64,000 bases of DNA, from NCBI RefSeq assembly GCF_027497195.1, contig NZ_CP114905.1, forward strand, positions 6,397,001 through 6,461,000, in the 5' to 3' direction. This DNA comes from Streptomyces sp. WMMC500. GTDB taxonomy: Bacteria; Actinomycetota; Actinomycetes; Streptomycetales; Streptomycetaceae. The notes under the pieces are model-generated. The model saw only the letters and a list, made by a program, of their open reading frames with translations. It ran no database searches and was not told the origin of the DNA. The first letter of the stretch is position 1. The number at the start of each line of letters is the position of its first letter. Shown in pieces: positions 35,910 through 45,513 of the stretch. The position numbers and the translations under genes were made by a program.

Positions 35910-35994
35910 CGTGTCTGCGTGTCCGATGGGTTCCTCCCGGGGTCGTGGGGACGGCCGTTCCGGGACCTGAGTCCTTTACTTACTTTACCTTATT

Positions 35995-36008
35995 GTTGTC
36001 ATGGCAAC
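35995..36008. promoter_or_regulatory. Dyad in an AT-rich divergent region
   Basis: The near-palindrome GTTGTCATGGCAAC (one mismatched pair) lies beside an unusually AT-rich stretch with TTACTTACTTTACC (35977-35990), between the antiporter and the ABC exporter genes. It may be a regulator site for either. Confidence 0.4.
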
Positions 36009-36163
36009 TAATCTCCGGGGCGCTCGGGTTAACCCCACCTCCCGTCCGCCAGCAGCCGCCATGGGCAGGACCGCCCCCGCTCCGTAGCGTCGGAACCACG
36101 ATGACCAGGGCGGCGGTCCCGGCCACCGCCACGGCGCACGGCCAGGACGAAGGGGCGGACGAC

Positions 36164-36973
36164 ATGCGGCTGCGGAGCAGGGGAGAGCGGCAGGACGACG
36201 GGGCGCCCGCCGCCCCCGGCCACGCCGTCGAACTACGCGGCGTACAGCGGCGCTACGGCCGCGGCGCCGGCGCGGTCCACGCGCTGCGCGGCATCGACCT
36301 CGCCCTCCCGCGGGGCACGTACACCGCCGTCATGGGCCCGTCCGGCTCCGGCAAGTCCACGCTGCTGCAGTGCGCCGCGGGCCTCGACCGGCCCACCGCG
36401 GGCTCGGTGCTCCTCGGCGGTACGGAGCTGACCCGGCTCGGCGAGAACAAGCTCACCGAACTGCGCCGCAGCCGCCTGGGGTTCGTCTTCCAGGCGTTCA
36501 ACCTGCTGCCCTCGCTGACCGTCTCGCAGAACATCCTGCTGCCGATGCGGCTCGCCGGGCTGCGCGCCGACCACCGCCGGGCGGCGGAGGTGCTGGCGCA
36601 GGTCGGCCTCGCGCAGCACGGCAGGCGGCGGCCGGCGGAGCTGTCCGGCGGCCAGCAGCAGCGGGTGGCCATCGCCCGCGCGCTGGTCACCAGCCCGGAC
36701 GTGATCTTCGCGGACGAGCCGACGGGGGCGCTGGACACCCGCACCGCCGCGGAGATCCTGGCGCTGCTGCGGCACGCGGTGAACACCCTGGGCGCGACGG
36801 TGGTCATGGTCACGCACGACCCGGTGGCCGCGTCGTACGCGGACGTGGCGCTGTTCCTCGCCGACGGCACCCTGGCGGGCAGCCTCCGGCGGCCGACGGC
36901 GGAACAGGTCGCGGCCCGGATGACGGCGCTGGACCCGCGCGGCCCGCGCCGTGCGGCGGAGCCGGCGGCGTGA
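36164..36973 (+). CDS. ABC exporter ATPase (LolD/MacB-like)
   Basis: Powers a two-gene exporter with the downstream FtsX-type permease. 269 aa from ATG 36164, which has GAAGGGG (36150-36156) 7 nt upstream; ATG 36101 in the same frame is the alternative. Walker [11 protein letters not shown]-loop [12 protein letters not shown], signature [15 protein letters not shown], Walker [13 protein letters not shown] and the H-loop MVTHDP are all intact. The 'ENKLTELRR' and 'N-LLPSLTV' segments mark the LolCDE/MacAB branch. The stop overlaps the start of the permease (GTGA). The substrate is unknown; such pairs often expel lipids or antimicrobial peptides, and no two-component system is adjacent. Confidence 0.92.
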   Translation: MRLRSRGERQDDGAPAAPGHAVELRGVQRRYGRGAGAVHALRGIDLALPRGTYTAVMGPSGSGKSTLLQCAAGLDRPTAGSVLLGGTELTRLGENKLTELRRSRLGFVFQAFNLLPSLTVSQNILLPMRLAGLRADHRRAAEVLAQVGLAQHGRRRPAELSGGQQQRVAIARALVTSPDVIFADEPTGALDTRTAAEILALLRHAVNTLGATVVMVTHDPVAASYADVALFLADGTLAGSLRRPTAEQVAARMTALDPRGPRRAAEPAA

Positions 36974-39546
36974 GCGGCGGGCGGCCGGGGGCGGGGGAGA
37001 CGGCGGGGGCGCGGGCGCGGACGAACGGGCTCGCGCGGGCCGCGCTCCGGTTCCGGCCGGGCGGCTTCGCAGGGACGTTCGTCGCGCTGATGATGGCGGC
37101 GCTGATCGTGTCGGCCTGCGGGATCCTGCTGGAGACGGGCGTACGGGCCACGGTGCCCCCGGACCGGTACGCGCACGCGCCGGTGGTGGTCGCCGCGGAC
37201 CAGCGGGCGCACCTGACGGTGGGCAGCGGCGACGGCGAGTACGACGCCTCGGAGCAGGTACCGGACCGGGCGCGGGTGACGACGGCCCTGGTGGAGCGCG
37301 TCGCGGCGGCACGGGGCGTCGCGGCGGCGGTCCCGGACGTCACGTTCCCGACCCGCCTGGCGGCGGGGGCGGACGCGGACGCAGACGCCGCCGCGCTCAC
37401 GGCACAGGGCTGGGGCTCCCACGCCTTCACCGGCGCCGCGCTCACCGCGGGGTCGGCGCCGGGGGCGGGGGAGGCGGTCCTCGACCGCGCGACGGCACGC
37501 GCCACGGGCGCGGAGGTGGGCGACCGGATCACGCTCGTACTCCCGTCCGGACACCGGCCGTTCCGCGTCTCCGGCCTCGCGGCCCCGGCGAAGGCACCCG
37601 CCGCGGGCGGTCCGTCCCTCTACCTCGCGGACGACACCGCCGCCCGGGCCGCCGGGCATCCCGGGCGGTACGACGCCGTCGCCGTGCTGCCCGCCGGGGG
37701 CGTCGGCGCCGGGCAGCTCGCCGACGCCGTGCGCGGTGCCGTGGGGGAGCGGGCCGAGGTGCACACCGGGGACGGGCGCGGGGGCGCCGAGGATCCCGGT
37801 GTCGCCGCGGCCGAGGAGCTGCTGACCGGGCTCGGCGGCTCGTTCGGCGGCATCGCCGCCACCGTCGCCGTCTTCACCGCCGCCGGGACCGTCGCCCTCT
37901 CCGTCGCGCAGCGCAGACGCGAGTTCGCCCTGCTCCGCGCCATCGGCGCGACCCCGCGGCAGATCCGCCGCTCCGTGGCCGCCGAGGCGCTGCTCGTCGC
38001 GCCGGCCGCCGGGCTCGCCGGCCTGCTGCCCGGCATCGGGCTCGCCTCCTGGTGGTTCGGCCAGCTCAAGGACCGCGGCGCCGTGCCCGCTGCCGTCGAC
38101 CTGCACGTCTCCGTCATCCCGCTCGCCGTCGCCGTGGGGACGGCGCTGCTCAGCGCCCTCGTCGCCGGCTGGGCCGCCTCCCGCAGGCCCGCGCGGACCA
38201 AGCCGGGACAGGCGCTCACCGAGGCGTCCGTGGAGCGGCTGCGCCCCGGGATCGTCCGCACCGTCCTCGGCCTCGCCGCGGCCGGCGGCGGCATCGCCCT
38301 CAGCGGCGTCGCCGCCCGCTCCGCGGGGGACGACGCGGCCGAGGCGGCGCTCGGCGTCGTGATGCTCTTCATGCTGGCCGTCGCGCTGCTGGGGCCGCTG
38401 ATCGCGCGGCTGGCCGCCGGGCTGTTCGGCCTGCCGCTGCGCGCCGGCGACGCCAGTGCGGAGCTGGCCGCCGCCAACTCCCGTACGAACGCCCGCCGGC
38501 TGGCCTCCGCGATCACGCCGATCGTGCTGGCGACGGCGTTCGCCTCGGTGCTCGTCTTCATGCACACCAGCGAGGACCACGCCACCGCGACCCAGCAGCG
38601 CGACGGCATCGTCGCCGACCACGTCGTCACCCACCCCGCCGGGCTGCCCGCCGACGCCGCCGAGCGCGCGGCGCGGCAGCCCGGGGTGGACGCGGCGGTG
38701 GGGGTGCTGCGCACCCAGGTGCTGGTGCCGGTCGGCGGCGGGGGCGACCGGTGGCTCCAGAGCGCGACCGCGCAGGGCGTCTCCGGCGACGGGCTGGCCC
38801 GCGTCCAGGATCTCGGTGTCCGCGACGGCGCCCTCGACCGGCTGCACGACCCGGGAACGGTGGCGCTCGACGCGAACCTGGCGCGCTCCGCGGGCGTCGG
38901 CACCGGCGAGCGCGTCGGGCTGCGGCTGCCGGACGGCACGCCCGTGCGGGCCGAGGTGGTGGCCACGTACGGGCGCGGTCTCGGGCTCGCCCAGGTGACG
39001 CTGGACCGCGCGGTGCTGGCGGGGCACGTCACCGCGGCGTACGACACGGACCTGCTGGTCAGCGGCGGTCGCGCCGCCGACCTCGGCGCCCTGGGCGGCG
39101 CAGGCGCCGCGGTGACCGACGCGGCCGGCTACGCACAGCGGCAGGACGCCGAGCGCAGCCTCAACCGGTGGGCGAACTTCACCATGGCCGGGGTGCTCGG
39201 CGGCTTCGCCGCCGTCGCCGCGGTCAACACCCTCGCCATGACGGTCCTGGACCGCCGCCGCGAGCTGGGGATGCTGCGGCTGATCGGCTCCACCCGCCGC
39301 CAGGTGCTGGGGATGATCCGCTGGGAGGGGCTGCTCGTCGGGGTCGCGGGCCTGGTGCTGGGCGGGGCCATCGCGGCGGCGACGCTGGTGCCGATGGTCC
39401 GCGGGATCACCGGCGGGGAGCCGTATCTGCCGCCGCTGACGGTCGCGGCGTTCACGGCGGGGGCCGTGGGGCTGGGGCTGCTGGGCACCGTGCTGCCGGC
39501 CCGCGCCGCGCTGCGCCGGGCCGACGGCGGGCTGACGGCGGGCTGA
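36970..39546 (+). CDS. FtsX-like ABC exporter permease
   Basis: An 858-aa membrane protein with two FtsX/MacB-type repeats. It has one helix near residue 40 ([18 protein letters not shown]) and a large extracellular domain. Three helices follow in the segment starting [40 protein letters not shown], a linker helix comes next, and the same core is repeated near the C-terminus ([30 protein letters not shown]). The start at GTG 36970 overlaps the ATPase stop, so the two are translationally coupled. The protein partner for periplasmic handover, MacA-like in Gram-negatives, is not expected here. It ends at the hairpin at 39556. Confidence 0.92.
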   Translation: MSGGRPGAGETAGARARTNGLARAALRFRPGGFAGTFVALMMAALIVSACGILLETGVRATVPPDRYAHAPVVVAADQRAHLTVGSGDGEYDASEQVPDRARVTTALVERVAAARGVAAAVPDVTFPTRLAAGADADADAAALTAQGWGSHAFTGAALTAGSAPGAGEAVLDRATARATGAEVGDRITLVLPSGHRPFRVSGLAAPAKAPAAGGPSLYLADDTAARAAGHPGRYDAVAVLPAGGVGAGQLADAVRGAVGERAEVHTGDGRGGAEDPGVAAAEELLTGLGGSFGGIAATVAVFTAAGTVALSVAQRRREFALLRAIGATPRQIRRSVAAEALLVAPAAGLAGLLPGIGLASWWFGQLKDRGAVPAAVDLHVSVIPLAVAVGTALLSALVAGWAASRRPARTKPGQALTEASVERLRPGIVRTVLGLAAAGGGIALSGVAARSAGDDAAEAALGVVMLFMLAVALLGPLIARLAAGLFGLPLRAGDASAELAAANSRTNARRLASAITPIVLATAFASVLVFMHTSEDHATATQQRDGIVADHVVTHPAGLPADAAERAARQPGVDAAVGVLRTQVLVPVGGGGDRWLQSATAQGVSGDGLARVQDLGVRDGALDRLHDPGTVALDANLARSAGVGTGERVGLRLPDGTPVRAEVVATYGRGLGLAQVTLDRAVLAGHVTAAYDTDLLVSGGRAADLGALGGAGAAVTDAAGYAQRQDAERSLNRWANFTMAGVLGGFAAVAAVNTLAMTVLDRRRELGMLRLIGSTRRQVLGMIRWEGLLVGVAGLVLGGAIAAATLVPMVRGITGGEPYLPPLTVAAFTAGAVGLGLLGTVLPARAALRRADGGLTAG

Positions 39547-39555
39547 CGGAGCGGC

Positions 39556-39589
39556 TCCGGCCGCCCTTCCGCGAGGAGGGGCGGCCGGA
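39556..39589. terminator. Bidirectional hairpin between permease and acyltransferase genes
   Basis: An 11-bp perfect stem TCCGGCCGCCC / GGGCGGCCGGA between convergent stop codons. Confidence 0.7.
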
Positions 39590-39608
39590 ACGGCGTGCCG
39601 TACGGGAC

Positions 39609-40745
39609 TCAGCGGGTGGCGGTCGCCCGCTCCCGCTCGGGGGCGGGCTCGGCCGCCGTCCGCGAGCGCGGCGAGCCGCCGCGGCCGTCGCCGGGGTCGG
39701 ACCTGAACAGCCAGTCCATCTTCGGCTCCATGGCCCACCGGAACATCTGCCGCACCGGCGGGGTGCACAGCGCCGTGACGATCACGGCCGCGATCGCCGT
39801 CACCGCGACGGCGCCCAACGGCGTGTGCGCGAAGTCGTTGTCGTACCAGCCCCAGAAGCGCGAGCCCTTGGCGAGGAACCCGTGCAGCAGGTAGCCGTAC
39901 AGCGTGCCGGCGCCCAGCACCGTGAACCACATCGTGCGCCGCGGCACCCAGGCCAGGAAGCACGCCGTGAGCACCAGCGCGCAGCCGAACATCGCGAACG
40001 TCATCGCCGGTCCGGCCCAGATGGGCGCGCCCAACTCCTGTGCGGAGTCGCGGTGGTAGAACCAGCCGGCGTTCATCCGCGGCACGGCCCAGTACGCGAC
40101 GACCGCGGCCATCACGCCCACCGGGACGGACAGCAGCCGCACCTCACGCCGGCGCACCAGATCGAAGTGCTCCGGCCTGAGCATCAGGCCGAGGACGAAG
40201 AAGGGCATGAACTGCAGCACGCGCTGCAGGTCGAGGTCGTTGCCGACGGTGTCGCTCATGGACGCGGCGGTGGCGATGACCAGCGCCAGCGGGACCGGCC
40301 AGCGCACCGCCTTCCACAGCGGCGCCGTCATCCGCCAGACGAACAGCGCGATCAGGAACCACGTCAGATACCACGGGTCGAGGATGCTGATGCGGTAGTC
40401 GGGGACGTCCCCCGCCCAGCGGTTGAAGAACGTGTACGCGGTCTCGAAGATCACGTACGGCACGAGGACGCCGGTGACCAGTCGTTGCACGCGCCCGGGG
40501 CGGCCGAGGTCGAACGAGCGTGACATGTAGCCGGAGATGAGGATGAATGCCGGCATGTGGAACGAGTAGACGAGCATGTAGAGCGCGGACGCGGCGCGGC
40601 TGTCGTCGCGCAGCGGCTCCCACGCGTGGCCGAGCGCGACCAGCACGATGGCCAGGTACTTTGCGTTGTCGAAGAAGGGATCGCGGGTCTTCGGCGTGCC
40701 GGAGTCGCCGGCCGGACGAGCCGCGGTCCGCGGCGGGTGGGTCAC
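39609..40745 (-). CDS. Membrane acyltransferase (acyltransferase family 3)
   Basis: A 378-aa integral membrane protein with about ten helices. The N-terminal segment [25 protein letters not shown] holds the family's conserved D-N/D-x-K and histidine, and [13 protein letters not shown] is the second family hallmark. These enzymes transfer acyl groups to surface polysaccharides, peptidoglycan or secondary metabolites; the substrate cannot be deduced. The C-terminal 40 residues are polar and Ser/Glu/Arg-rich, probably cytoplasmic. The start is GTG at 40745. It is a single-gene unit with a long upstream non-coding region. Confidence 0.86.
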   Translation of the reverse strand: MTHPPRTAARPAGDSGTPKTRDPFFDNAKYLAIVLVALGHAWEPLRDDSRAASALYMLVYSFHMPAFILISGYMSRSFDLGRPGRVQRLVTGVLVPYVIFETAYTFFNRWAGDVPDYRISILDPWYLTWFLIALFVWRMTAPLWKAVRWPVPLALVIATAASMSDTVGNDLDLQRVLQFMPFFVLGLMLRPEHFDLVRRREVRLLSVPVGVMAAVVAYWAVPRMNAGWFYHRDSAQELGAPIWAGPAMTFAMFGCALVLTACFLAWVPRRTMWFTVLGAGTLYGYLLHGFLAKGSRFWGWYDNDFAHTPLGAVAVTAIAAVIVTALCTPPVRQMFRWAMEPKMDWLFRSDPGDGRGGSPRSRTAAEPAPERERATATR

Positions 40746-41365
40746 GAAGCCTCCAGATGCGAGTCCGGCGGCGGAACCCGGAACCGCACCGGCGGGTTGG
40801 GGTCGAGGGGGGATCGGAACATCGTCGGCACCATAGCGTCCGAGTGTCGCGCCAGTAAATTCGAAGTCGGTGTCGGCAATTTCTCGCCGTGAAGAAGGAC
40901 GGCGTGGTCAGCGGGCATCATCGTATGCCAGGTTTGTCCTGAATGAATCGGACATAGGGGTACGAAACGTGGGCGTGTCCGGCGATCTTCTTTCGGCCGG
41001 TTTTAGCGTGCATGCATCCGGTGTGAATGGGGAATTGCGACGCCCGGGAACGCCCGTCCGCGTACCGCGCATTACGTATATCCGGGCCCCCGGAGCGCGG
41101 AATTCGGATTCGCCGGCGGTTTCCCCCGGCCCGCCGCCGGGGATGGACCGCATGGGCGCGCCACCGGCGCGGAGGTCGTACGGCGCCCCGCGTACGGCGC
41201 TGCGCGTGCGCCGTGGGCGCAGATCGGTGTAAGGGGCGCGAGATATCAGCCAGTTGGGCATCCCACGCACCCCCGTGCACCTCTTGGTGGCACGATGGAT
41301 CCACCGGGGTGTGCGGGCGGCGGGTGCCCTGGGTGGGTGAACGAGAACCTAGGGGTGATCAGGGC
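40746..41365. other. 620-bp region without a convincing gene
   Basis: The part from about 40840 to 41115 is noticeably poorer in GC than its surroundings (for example GAATTTACTGG, TTTTAGCGTGCATGC, ATTACGTATATCC). Overlapping frames of about 120 codons on both strands exist but lack codon bias and plausible starts. I see no RNA gene or known motif. Confidence 0.4.
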
Positions 41366-41560
41366 GTGGCTATCTCACTGTCATTGGTGCTGCTGATGGG
41401 GATCATCCTGGTCGTGCTGATCCGCGGCGGCTCGATCAAGGTGGGCCCGGCGATCGTTGCGGTGCTCTTCGGCTTCTTCCTGGCGTCCACCAGCGCCGCT
41501 CCGGACATCCAGGACGCCCTCGACGAAATAAGCCAGAGCATCAGCGACATCGGCACCTGA
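41366..41560 (+). CDS. Small conserved membrane protein
   Basis: A 64-aa protein from GTG 41366 with one or two hydrophobic segments (LSLVLLMGIILVVLI and AIVAVLFGFFLAS) joined by RGGSIKVGP, then an acidic amphipathic tail (IQDALDEISQSISDIG). I recognise the pattern as a conserved Streptomyces small membrane protein located upstream of trigger factor; its function is unknown. A purine-rich GGTGATCAGGG precedes the start. The small hairpin 41602-41617 (GGCCGGG / CCCGGCC) lies downstream. Confidence 0.85.
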   Translation: MAISLSLVLLMGIILVVLIRGGSIKVGPAIVAVLFGFFLASTSAAPDIQDALDEISQSISDIGT

Positions 41561-41668
41561 CCGCCCTCCGGGGCGCACCCGGCCGCCGCGCACACGTCAA
41601 CGGCCGGGACCCCGGCCTGCGCACGTCACCCCGGACGCGGCGCGGCCCGGATCCCGGCCGTCTCACCG

Positions 41669-41739
<71 letters not shown>

Positions 41740-41971
41740 AGGCGCCACCGCGGCGGGTGGCACGCCCTGCATCGTAGCCGCTGAGCCCCCCATCCCGCAC
41801 GCCGCCCGCCTCCGGGCGCCCGCGTGCGGGCCCGGGGGCGCACACGCGCGTGCCGCGGCACGTGCCGTACGGTCCGCGACCCGGGGCGCGCGGCGGCCGC
41901 GTGCGGCGTCACCAGGGACGTAATCGGCGGCGGCCCGGCTGCGCGGGCATGTACCCTACTGCTCGCACATG

Positions 41972-42045
41972 CGGGGTGTGGCGCAGCTTGGTAGCGCGTC
42001 CGCTTTGGGAGCGGAAGGTCGTCGGTTCGAATCCGGCCACCCCGA
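41972..42045 (+). tRNA. tRNA-Pro (anticodon TGG)
   Basis: The cloverleaf starts CGGGGTGTGGCGCAGCTTGG. The anticodon arm is TCCGC-TTTGGGA-GCGGA with anticodon TGG, the T-arm is TCGGTTCGAATCCGG and the acceptor closes with CACCCCG plus the discriminator A. CCA is not encoded. It lies 187 bp upstream of trigger factor. Confidence 0.95.
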
Positions 42046-42232
42046 CCGCGGCGGCGACCTTCGGCGCGAAGGTCCCTTTACGGGGAGCGGACCCGGCACC
42101 GGTACTATGCAAGCTGCGTTCCTGCGTGCCTGGACCGGGCCGCGCCACGCTTCCAGCCGAAGCCCGGACGCAGCCACAAGAAGTCCAGAAGAAGTACAGC
42201 ACTTCCCAGACGCCATCCCAAGGAGACCGACC

Positions 42233-43624
42233 GTGAAGAGCGCCGTGGAGACCCTGAACCCGACCCGGGTTCGGCTCACTGTCGAGGTGCCCTTCGAGGA
42301 GCTCAAGCCCAGCCTCGACGCGGCGTACAAGAAGATCAACCAGCAGGTCACGGTGCCGGGCTTCCGCAAGGGCAAGATCCCGGCCCGGATCATCGACCAG
42401 CGGTTCGGTCGCGGTGCCGTCCTGGAGGAGGCCGTCAACGACGCGCTGCCGAAGCTCTACGAGGACGCCGTCAACGAGGGCGACCTCAAGCCGCTGGGCC
42501 GGCCCGAGGTCGACATCACCGAGCTGAAGGACAACGAGACGCTGACCTTCACCGCCGAGGTCGACATCCGCCCCGAGTTCGAGATCCCGGACTACTCCGG
42601 CATCAGCGTCGAGGTCGACGCCGTCGAGGTGCCCGACGAGGACGTCGACAAGTCCGTCGAGCAGCTCCGCGAGCGTTTCGCCTCCACCACGCCGGTGGAG
42701 CGCGCCGCGGCCGAGGGCGACGTCGTCACCATCGACCTGGAGGCGCGGGTCGACGGCGAGGTGCTGGACGACGGCGTCGCCAGCGGCGTGTCGTACACCA
42801 TCGGCTCCGGCGAGCTGCTCGACGGCATCGACGAGGCGGTCACCGGCCTGGAGGCCGGCGGCTCCACGACGTTCGCCTCCGAGCTGAAGGGCGGCTCCGC
42901 GGCCGGCCAGGAGGCGCAGGTCAAGGTCGACGTCACGCAGGTCGCCGAGCGCGAGTTGCCGGAGCTGGACGACGAGTTCGCCCAGATGGCCAGCGAGTTC
43001 GACACGCTGGAGGAGATGCGGGCGGACAGCCGCAAGCGGCTGGAGCAGATGAAGCGCTACGACCAGGCGCAGCAGGCCCAGGAGAAGGTGCTGGACGAGC
43101 TGCTCGGCCTGGTGGAGATCCCGGTGCCGGAGAAGCTGCTGGAGGACGAGATCTCCACCCGCCGGCACAACCTGGAGAACCACCAGCTCGCCCAGATGGG
43201 CCTGAACCTGGAGGGCTACCTGAAGCTCCAGGAGAAGACCGCCGAGGAGTTCGAGGCCGAGCTGAAGGAGCAGGCGGAGCGCGGCATCCGCACGCAGTTC
43301 GTCCTCGACGAGCTGGTGGGCAAGGAGCAGGTGAACGTCGGCCAGGAAGAGCTGACCGAGCACCTGATGCGCCGCGCCCAGTCCTCGGGCATGAGCCCGG
43401 ACCAGTTCGCGCAGGCGGTCGTCGAGGGCGGCCAGGTGCCGGTCCTGGTCGGCGAGGTGGCCCGCGGCAAGGCGCTGGCGGTCGTGGTCGAGGCCGCGAC
43501 GATCAAGGACACGAACGGCGAGACGGTCGACCTGTCGGACGAGGACGAGACGGCCGAGACGGTCACGGCCTCCGCCGAGGAGACGGCGGACGAGGACGAG
43601 CCGTCCGAGAAGGCCGGCGCCTGA
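42233..43624 (+). CDS. tig: Trigger factor (ribosome-associated chaperone, peptidyl-prolyl isomerase)
   Basis: Binds the ribosome at the polypeptide exit and protects nascent chains. 463 aa from GTG 42233 with AGGAG (42221-42225) upstream. The ribosome-docking motif is present as [14 protein letters not shown]. The FKBP-type isomerase domain follows ([22 protein letters not shown] ... [16 protein letters not shown]), then the helical C-terminal domain and an acidic tail ([15 protein letters not shown]). The open frame extends upstream through the tRNA-Pro gene and is not coding there. It is followed by a palindromic terminator and then the clpP operon, as in other Streptomyces. Confidence 0.96.
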   Translation: MKSAVETLNPTRVRLTVEVPFEELKPSLDAAYKKINQQVTVPGFRKGKIPARIIDQRFGRGAVLEEAVNDALPKLYEDAVNEGDLKPLGRPEVDITELKDNETLTFTAEVDIRPEFEIPDYSGISVEVDAVEVPDEDVDKSVEQLRERFASTTPVERAAAEGDVVTIDLEARVDGEVLDDGVASGVSYTIGSGELLDGIDEAVTGLEAGGSTTFASELKGGSAAGQEAQVKVDVTQVAERELPELDDEFAQMASEFDTLEEMRADSRKRLEQMKRYDQAQQAQEKVLDELLGLVEIPVPEKLLEDEISTRRHNLENHQLAQMGLNLEGYLKLQEKTAEEFEAELKEQAERGIRTQFVLDELVGKEQVNVGQEELTEHLMRRAQSSGMSPDQFAQAVVEGGQVPVLVGEVARGKALAVVVEAATIKDTNGETVDLSDEDETAETVTASAEETADEDEPSEKAGA

Positions 43625-43665
43625 CCCGTACGACCCACCCCCGGGCCCTGCCGCCCCGCGGCGGG

Positions 43666-43685
43666 GCCCGCGGCATGCCGCGGGC
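43666..43685. terminator. Perfect 20-bp palindrome after tig
   Basis: GCCCGCGGCA / TGCCGCGGGC forms a perfect 20-bp palindrome 42 bp after the tig stop, preceded by another GC dyad. It probably terminates tig. Confidence 0.6.
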
Positions 43686-43776
43686 GGCCCCGGCACCCGC
43701 CGGCCGGCCCGGACCGGCCCGGACGGCCCGCCCCGCCCCGGCCCGGACGGCCCCGTAGCCCGGCCCGGCGGGCCTG

Positions 43777-43790
43777 CGCTCACAGCGAAC
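43777..43790. promoter_or_regulatory. ClgR-type operator upstream of clpP1
   Basis: CGCTCACAGCGAAC fits the ClgR consensus as I recall it (CGC-Y-N-A-N-R-GCG-W-W-S). ClgR activates clp protease genes in actinobacteria. The site is centred about 50 bp upstream of the predicted -10 TAGGGT at 43829-43834, a suitable position for an activator. Confidence 0.55.
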
Positions 43791-43828
43791 AGTTCCGGAA
43801 CCGGGATGGCCGCCGCCTACCTGCGCGT

Positions 43829-43834
43829 TAGGGT
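43829..43834 (+). promoter_or_regulatory. Predicted -10 element of the clpP1-clpP2 operon
   Basis: TAGGGT would give a start near 43841 and a leader of about 70 nt before clpP1. No good -35 is visible, which is consistent with activator dependence. Confidence 0.45.
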
Positions 43835-43911
43835 CCATAAGCAAGTCAGGCAACTAGGAACGTACAGTCAGACGGCCTCTGGCGGCCGTCGCAGAGTGAG
43901 CAGGTGGACAC

Positions 43912-44526
43912 GTGACGAACCCGATGCTTTCCGGCCCGGGCGAGCCGTCCTTCGGCGGCCTTGGCGACCAGGTCTACAACCGGCTGCTCAACGAGCGCAT
44001 CATCTTCCTCGGCCAGCCCGTCGACGACGACATCGCCAACAAGATCACGGCGCAGCTCCTCCTCCTCGCGGCCGACCCGGACAAGGACATCAACCTCTAC
44101 GTCAACAGCCCGGGCGGCTCCGTGACCGCCGGCATGGCGATCTACGACACGATGCAGTTCATCAAGAACGACATCGTCACCATCGCCCTCGGCCTCGCGG
44201 CTTCCATGGGCCAGTTCCTGCTCAGCGCCGGCACCCCCGGCAAGCGCTTCGCGCTGCCGAACGCCGAGATCCTGATCCACCAGCCCTCCGCCGGCCTGGC
44301 AGGCTCCGCGACGGACATCAAGATCCACGCCGAGCAGCTCATCCGCACCAAGAAGAAGATGGCGGAGCTGACCTCGCTGCACACCGGCCAGACCGTCGAG
44401 CAGGTCATCCACGACTCCGACCGCGACCGCTGGTTCTCCGCCGAGGAGGCCAAGGAGTACGGCCTCATCGACGAGGTCATGCCGTCGGCCGCGGGCATCC
44501 CCGGCGGCGGCGGCACCGGCGCCTGA
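43912..44526 (+). CDS. clpP1: ATP-dependent Clp protease proteolytic subunit 1
   Basis: A subunit of the barrel-shaped cytoplasmic protease, working with ClpP2 and the unfoldases ClpX and ClpC. 204 aa from GTG 43912, with AGGTGG upstream. The catalytic triad is visible: Ser98 in GLAASMGQF, His123 in ILIHQPSAG and Asp172 in DSDRDRWF. The '[19 protein letters not shown]' segment and the handle helix [17 protein letters not shown] are standard. The C-terminus is Gly-rich. It is the first gene of the clpP1-clpP2 operon and is 79 bp upstream of clpP2. It is predicted to be under ClgR control. Confidence 0.96.
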   Translation: MTNPMLSGPGEPSFGGLGDQVYNRLLNERIIFLGQPVDDDIANKITAQLLLLAADPDKDINLYVNSPGGSVTAGMAIYDTMQFIKNDIVTIALGLAASMGQFLLSAGTPGKRFALPNAEILIHQPSAGLAGSATDIKIHAEQLIRTKKKMAELTSLHTGQTVEQVIHDSDRDRWFSAEEAKEYGLIDEVMPSAAGIPGGGGTGA

Positions 44527-44605
44527 GGCCCCGGCGCCCGGCGACGACCGCACCAGACCCGCGCAGCCCTTCACAGCCGCACTGCCACCAGGACGGAACA
44601 CCACG

Positions 44606-45298
44606 ATGCAGAACTTCCCCGGACGCGGTCTCTACGACCGCATGGCCGACGAGGCCGCCGACGCCCGTCGTTCGCTGGGCGCCGAGTCCCGCTACGTCAT
44701 TCCGCGCTTCGTCGAGCGCACCTCGCAGGGCATCCGTGAGTACGACCCGTACGCGAAGCTCTTCGAGGAGCGCGTCATCTTCCTCGGCGTGCAGATCGAC
44801 GACGCCTCGGCGAACGACGTGATGGCCCAACTCCTGTGCCTGGAGTCGATGGACCCCGACCGGGACATCTCGGTCTACATCAACAGCCCCGGCGGCTCCT
44901 TCACGGCGCTCACCGCCATCTACGACACGATGCAGTTCGTCAAGCCGGACATCCAGACCGTCTGCATGGGCCAGGCCGCCTCGGCCGCCGCCGTGCTGCT
45001 GGCCGCCGGCACCGAGGGCAAGCGCATGGCCCTGCCGAACGCGCGCATCCTGATCCACCAGCCGTACACCGAGACCGGCCGCGGCCAGGTCTCCGACCTG
45101 GAGATCGCCGCGAAGGAGATCTTCCGGATGCGTAACCAGCTCGAGGAGATGCTGGCCAAGCACTCGACCACGCCGATCGAGAAGATCAAGGACGACATCG
45201 AGCGGGACAAGATCCTCACCGCCGAGGAGTCCCTCGAGTACGGCCTGATCGACCAGATCGTCTCCACCCGCAAGCTGTCCGCCGGCATCGGCGGCTGA
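44606..45298 (+). CDS. clpP2: ATP-dependent Clp protease proteolytic subunit 2
   Basis: The partner of ClpP1 in the mixed Clp protease of actinobacteria. 230 aa from ATG 44606. Catalytic residues are Ser126 ([11 protein letters not shown]), His151 ([13 protein letters not shown]) and Asp201 ([10 protein letters not shown]). An N-terminal propeptide-like extension ([20 protein letters not shown]) is typical of ClpP2. The pair of diverged ClpP proteins in tandem followed by clpX matches the known Streptomyces locus, and the clpX gene starts 216 bp downstream after a large inverted repeat. Confidence 0.96.
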   Translation: MQNFPGRGLYDRMADEAADARRSLGAESRYVIPRFVERTSQGIREYDPYAKLFEERVIFLGVQIDDASANDVMAQLLCLESMDPDRDISVYINSPGGSFTALTAIYDTMQFVKPDIQTVCMGQAASAAAVLLAAGTEGKRMALPNARILIHQPYTETGRGQVSDLEIAAKEIFRMRNQLEEMLAKHSTTPIEKIKDDIERDKILTAEESLEYGLIDQIVSTRKLSAGIGG

Positions 45299-45381
45299 CC
45301 GCTCGCGGCCGGCTCCCGGCTCCGTGTCCGCGGCGCCGGACCATTGCCCGGGCCCTCGTCCTCTGGACAGGGCCGCCCGTG

Positions 45382-45432
45382 GAGCGGTCCCCTGGGATGC
45401 GAACCAGTGAGTTGGGCCCAAGGGGACCGCTC
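45382..45432. promoter_or_regulatory. Long inverted repeat between clpP2 and clpX
   Basis: The arms GAGCGGTCCCCT (45382-45393) and AGGGGACCGCTC (45421-45432) are perfect 12-bp complements. They extend by GGG/CCC beyond a bulged A and enclose about 20 nt containing GCGAACC. It may be the clpP2 terminator (without a T-run) or a folded leader or operator of clpX. Confidence 0.6.
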
Positions 45433-45513
45433 GGGGCTCCGGGCAAGGTACCGTCGATACGCAACCAGGTTCCGCCCCCCAAGAGCGGATCCCAGGCGAA
45501 GGGGAAGCACCTC

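Noticed and set aside
36253..39963. 1236-codon open frame on the minus strand
   Set aside because: It is antisense to the ABC ATPase and permease, which carry all family motifs. Only the end beyond 39609 overlaps a real gene, in a different frame.
40870..41270. Overlapping frames of about 120 codons on both strands
   Set aside because: No ribosome-binding site, no codon bias and no recognisable sequence; the region is better described as non-coding.
43797..43829. Oxidative-stress sigma factor promoter (GGAAC...GTT) before clpP1
   Set aside because: The spacing between GGAAC and GTT is 25 nt, while the class needs about 18-19.
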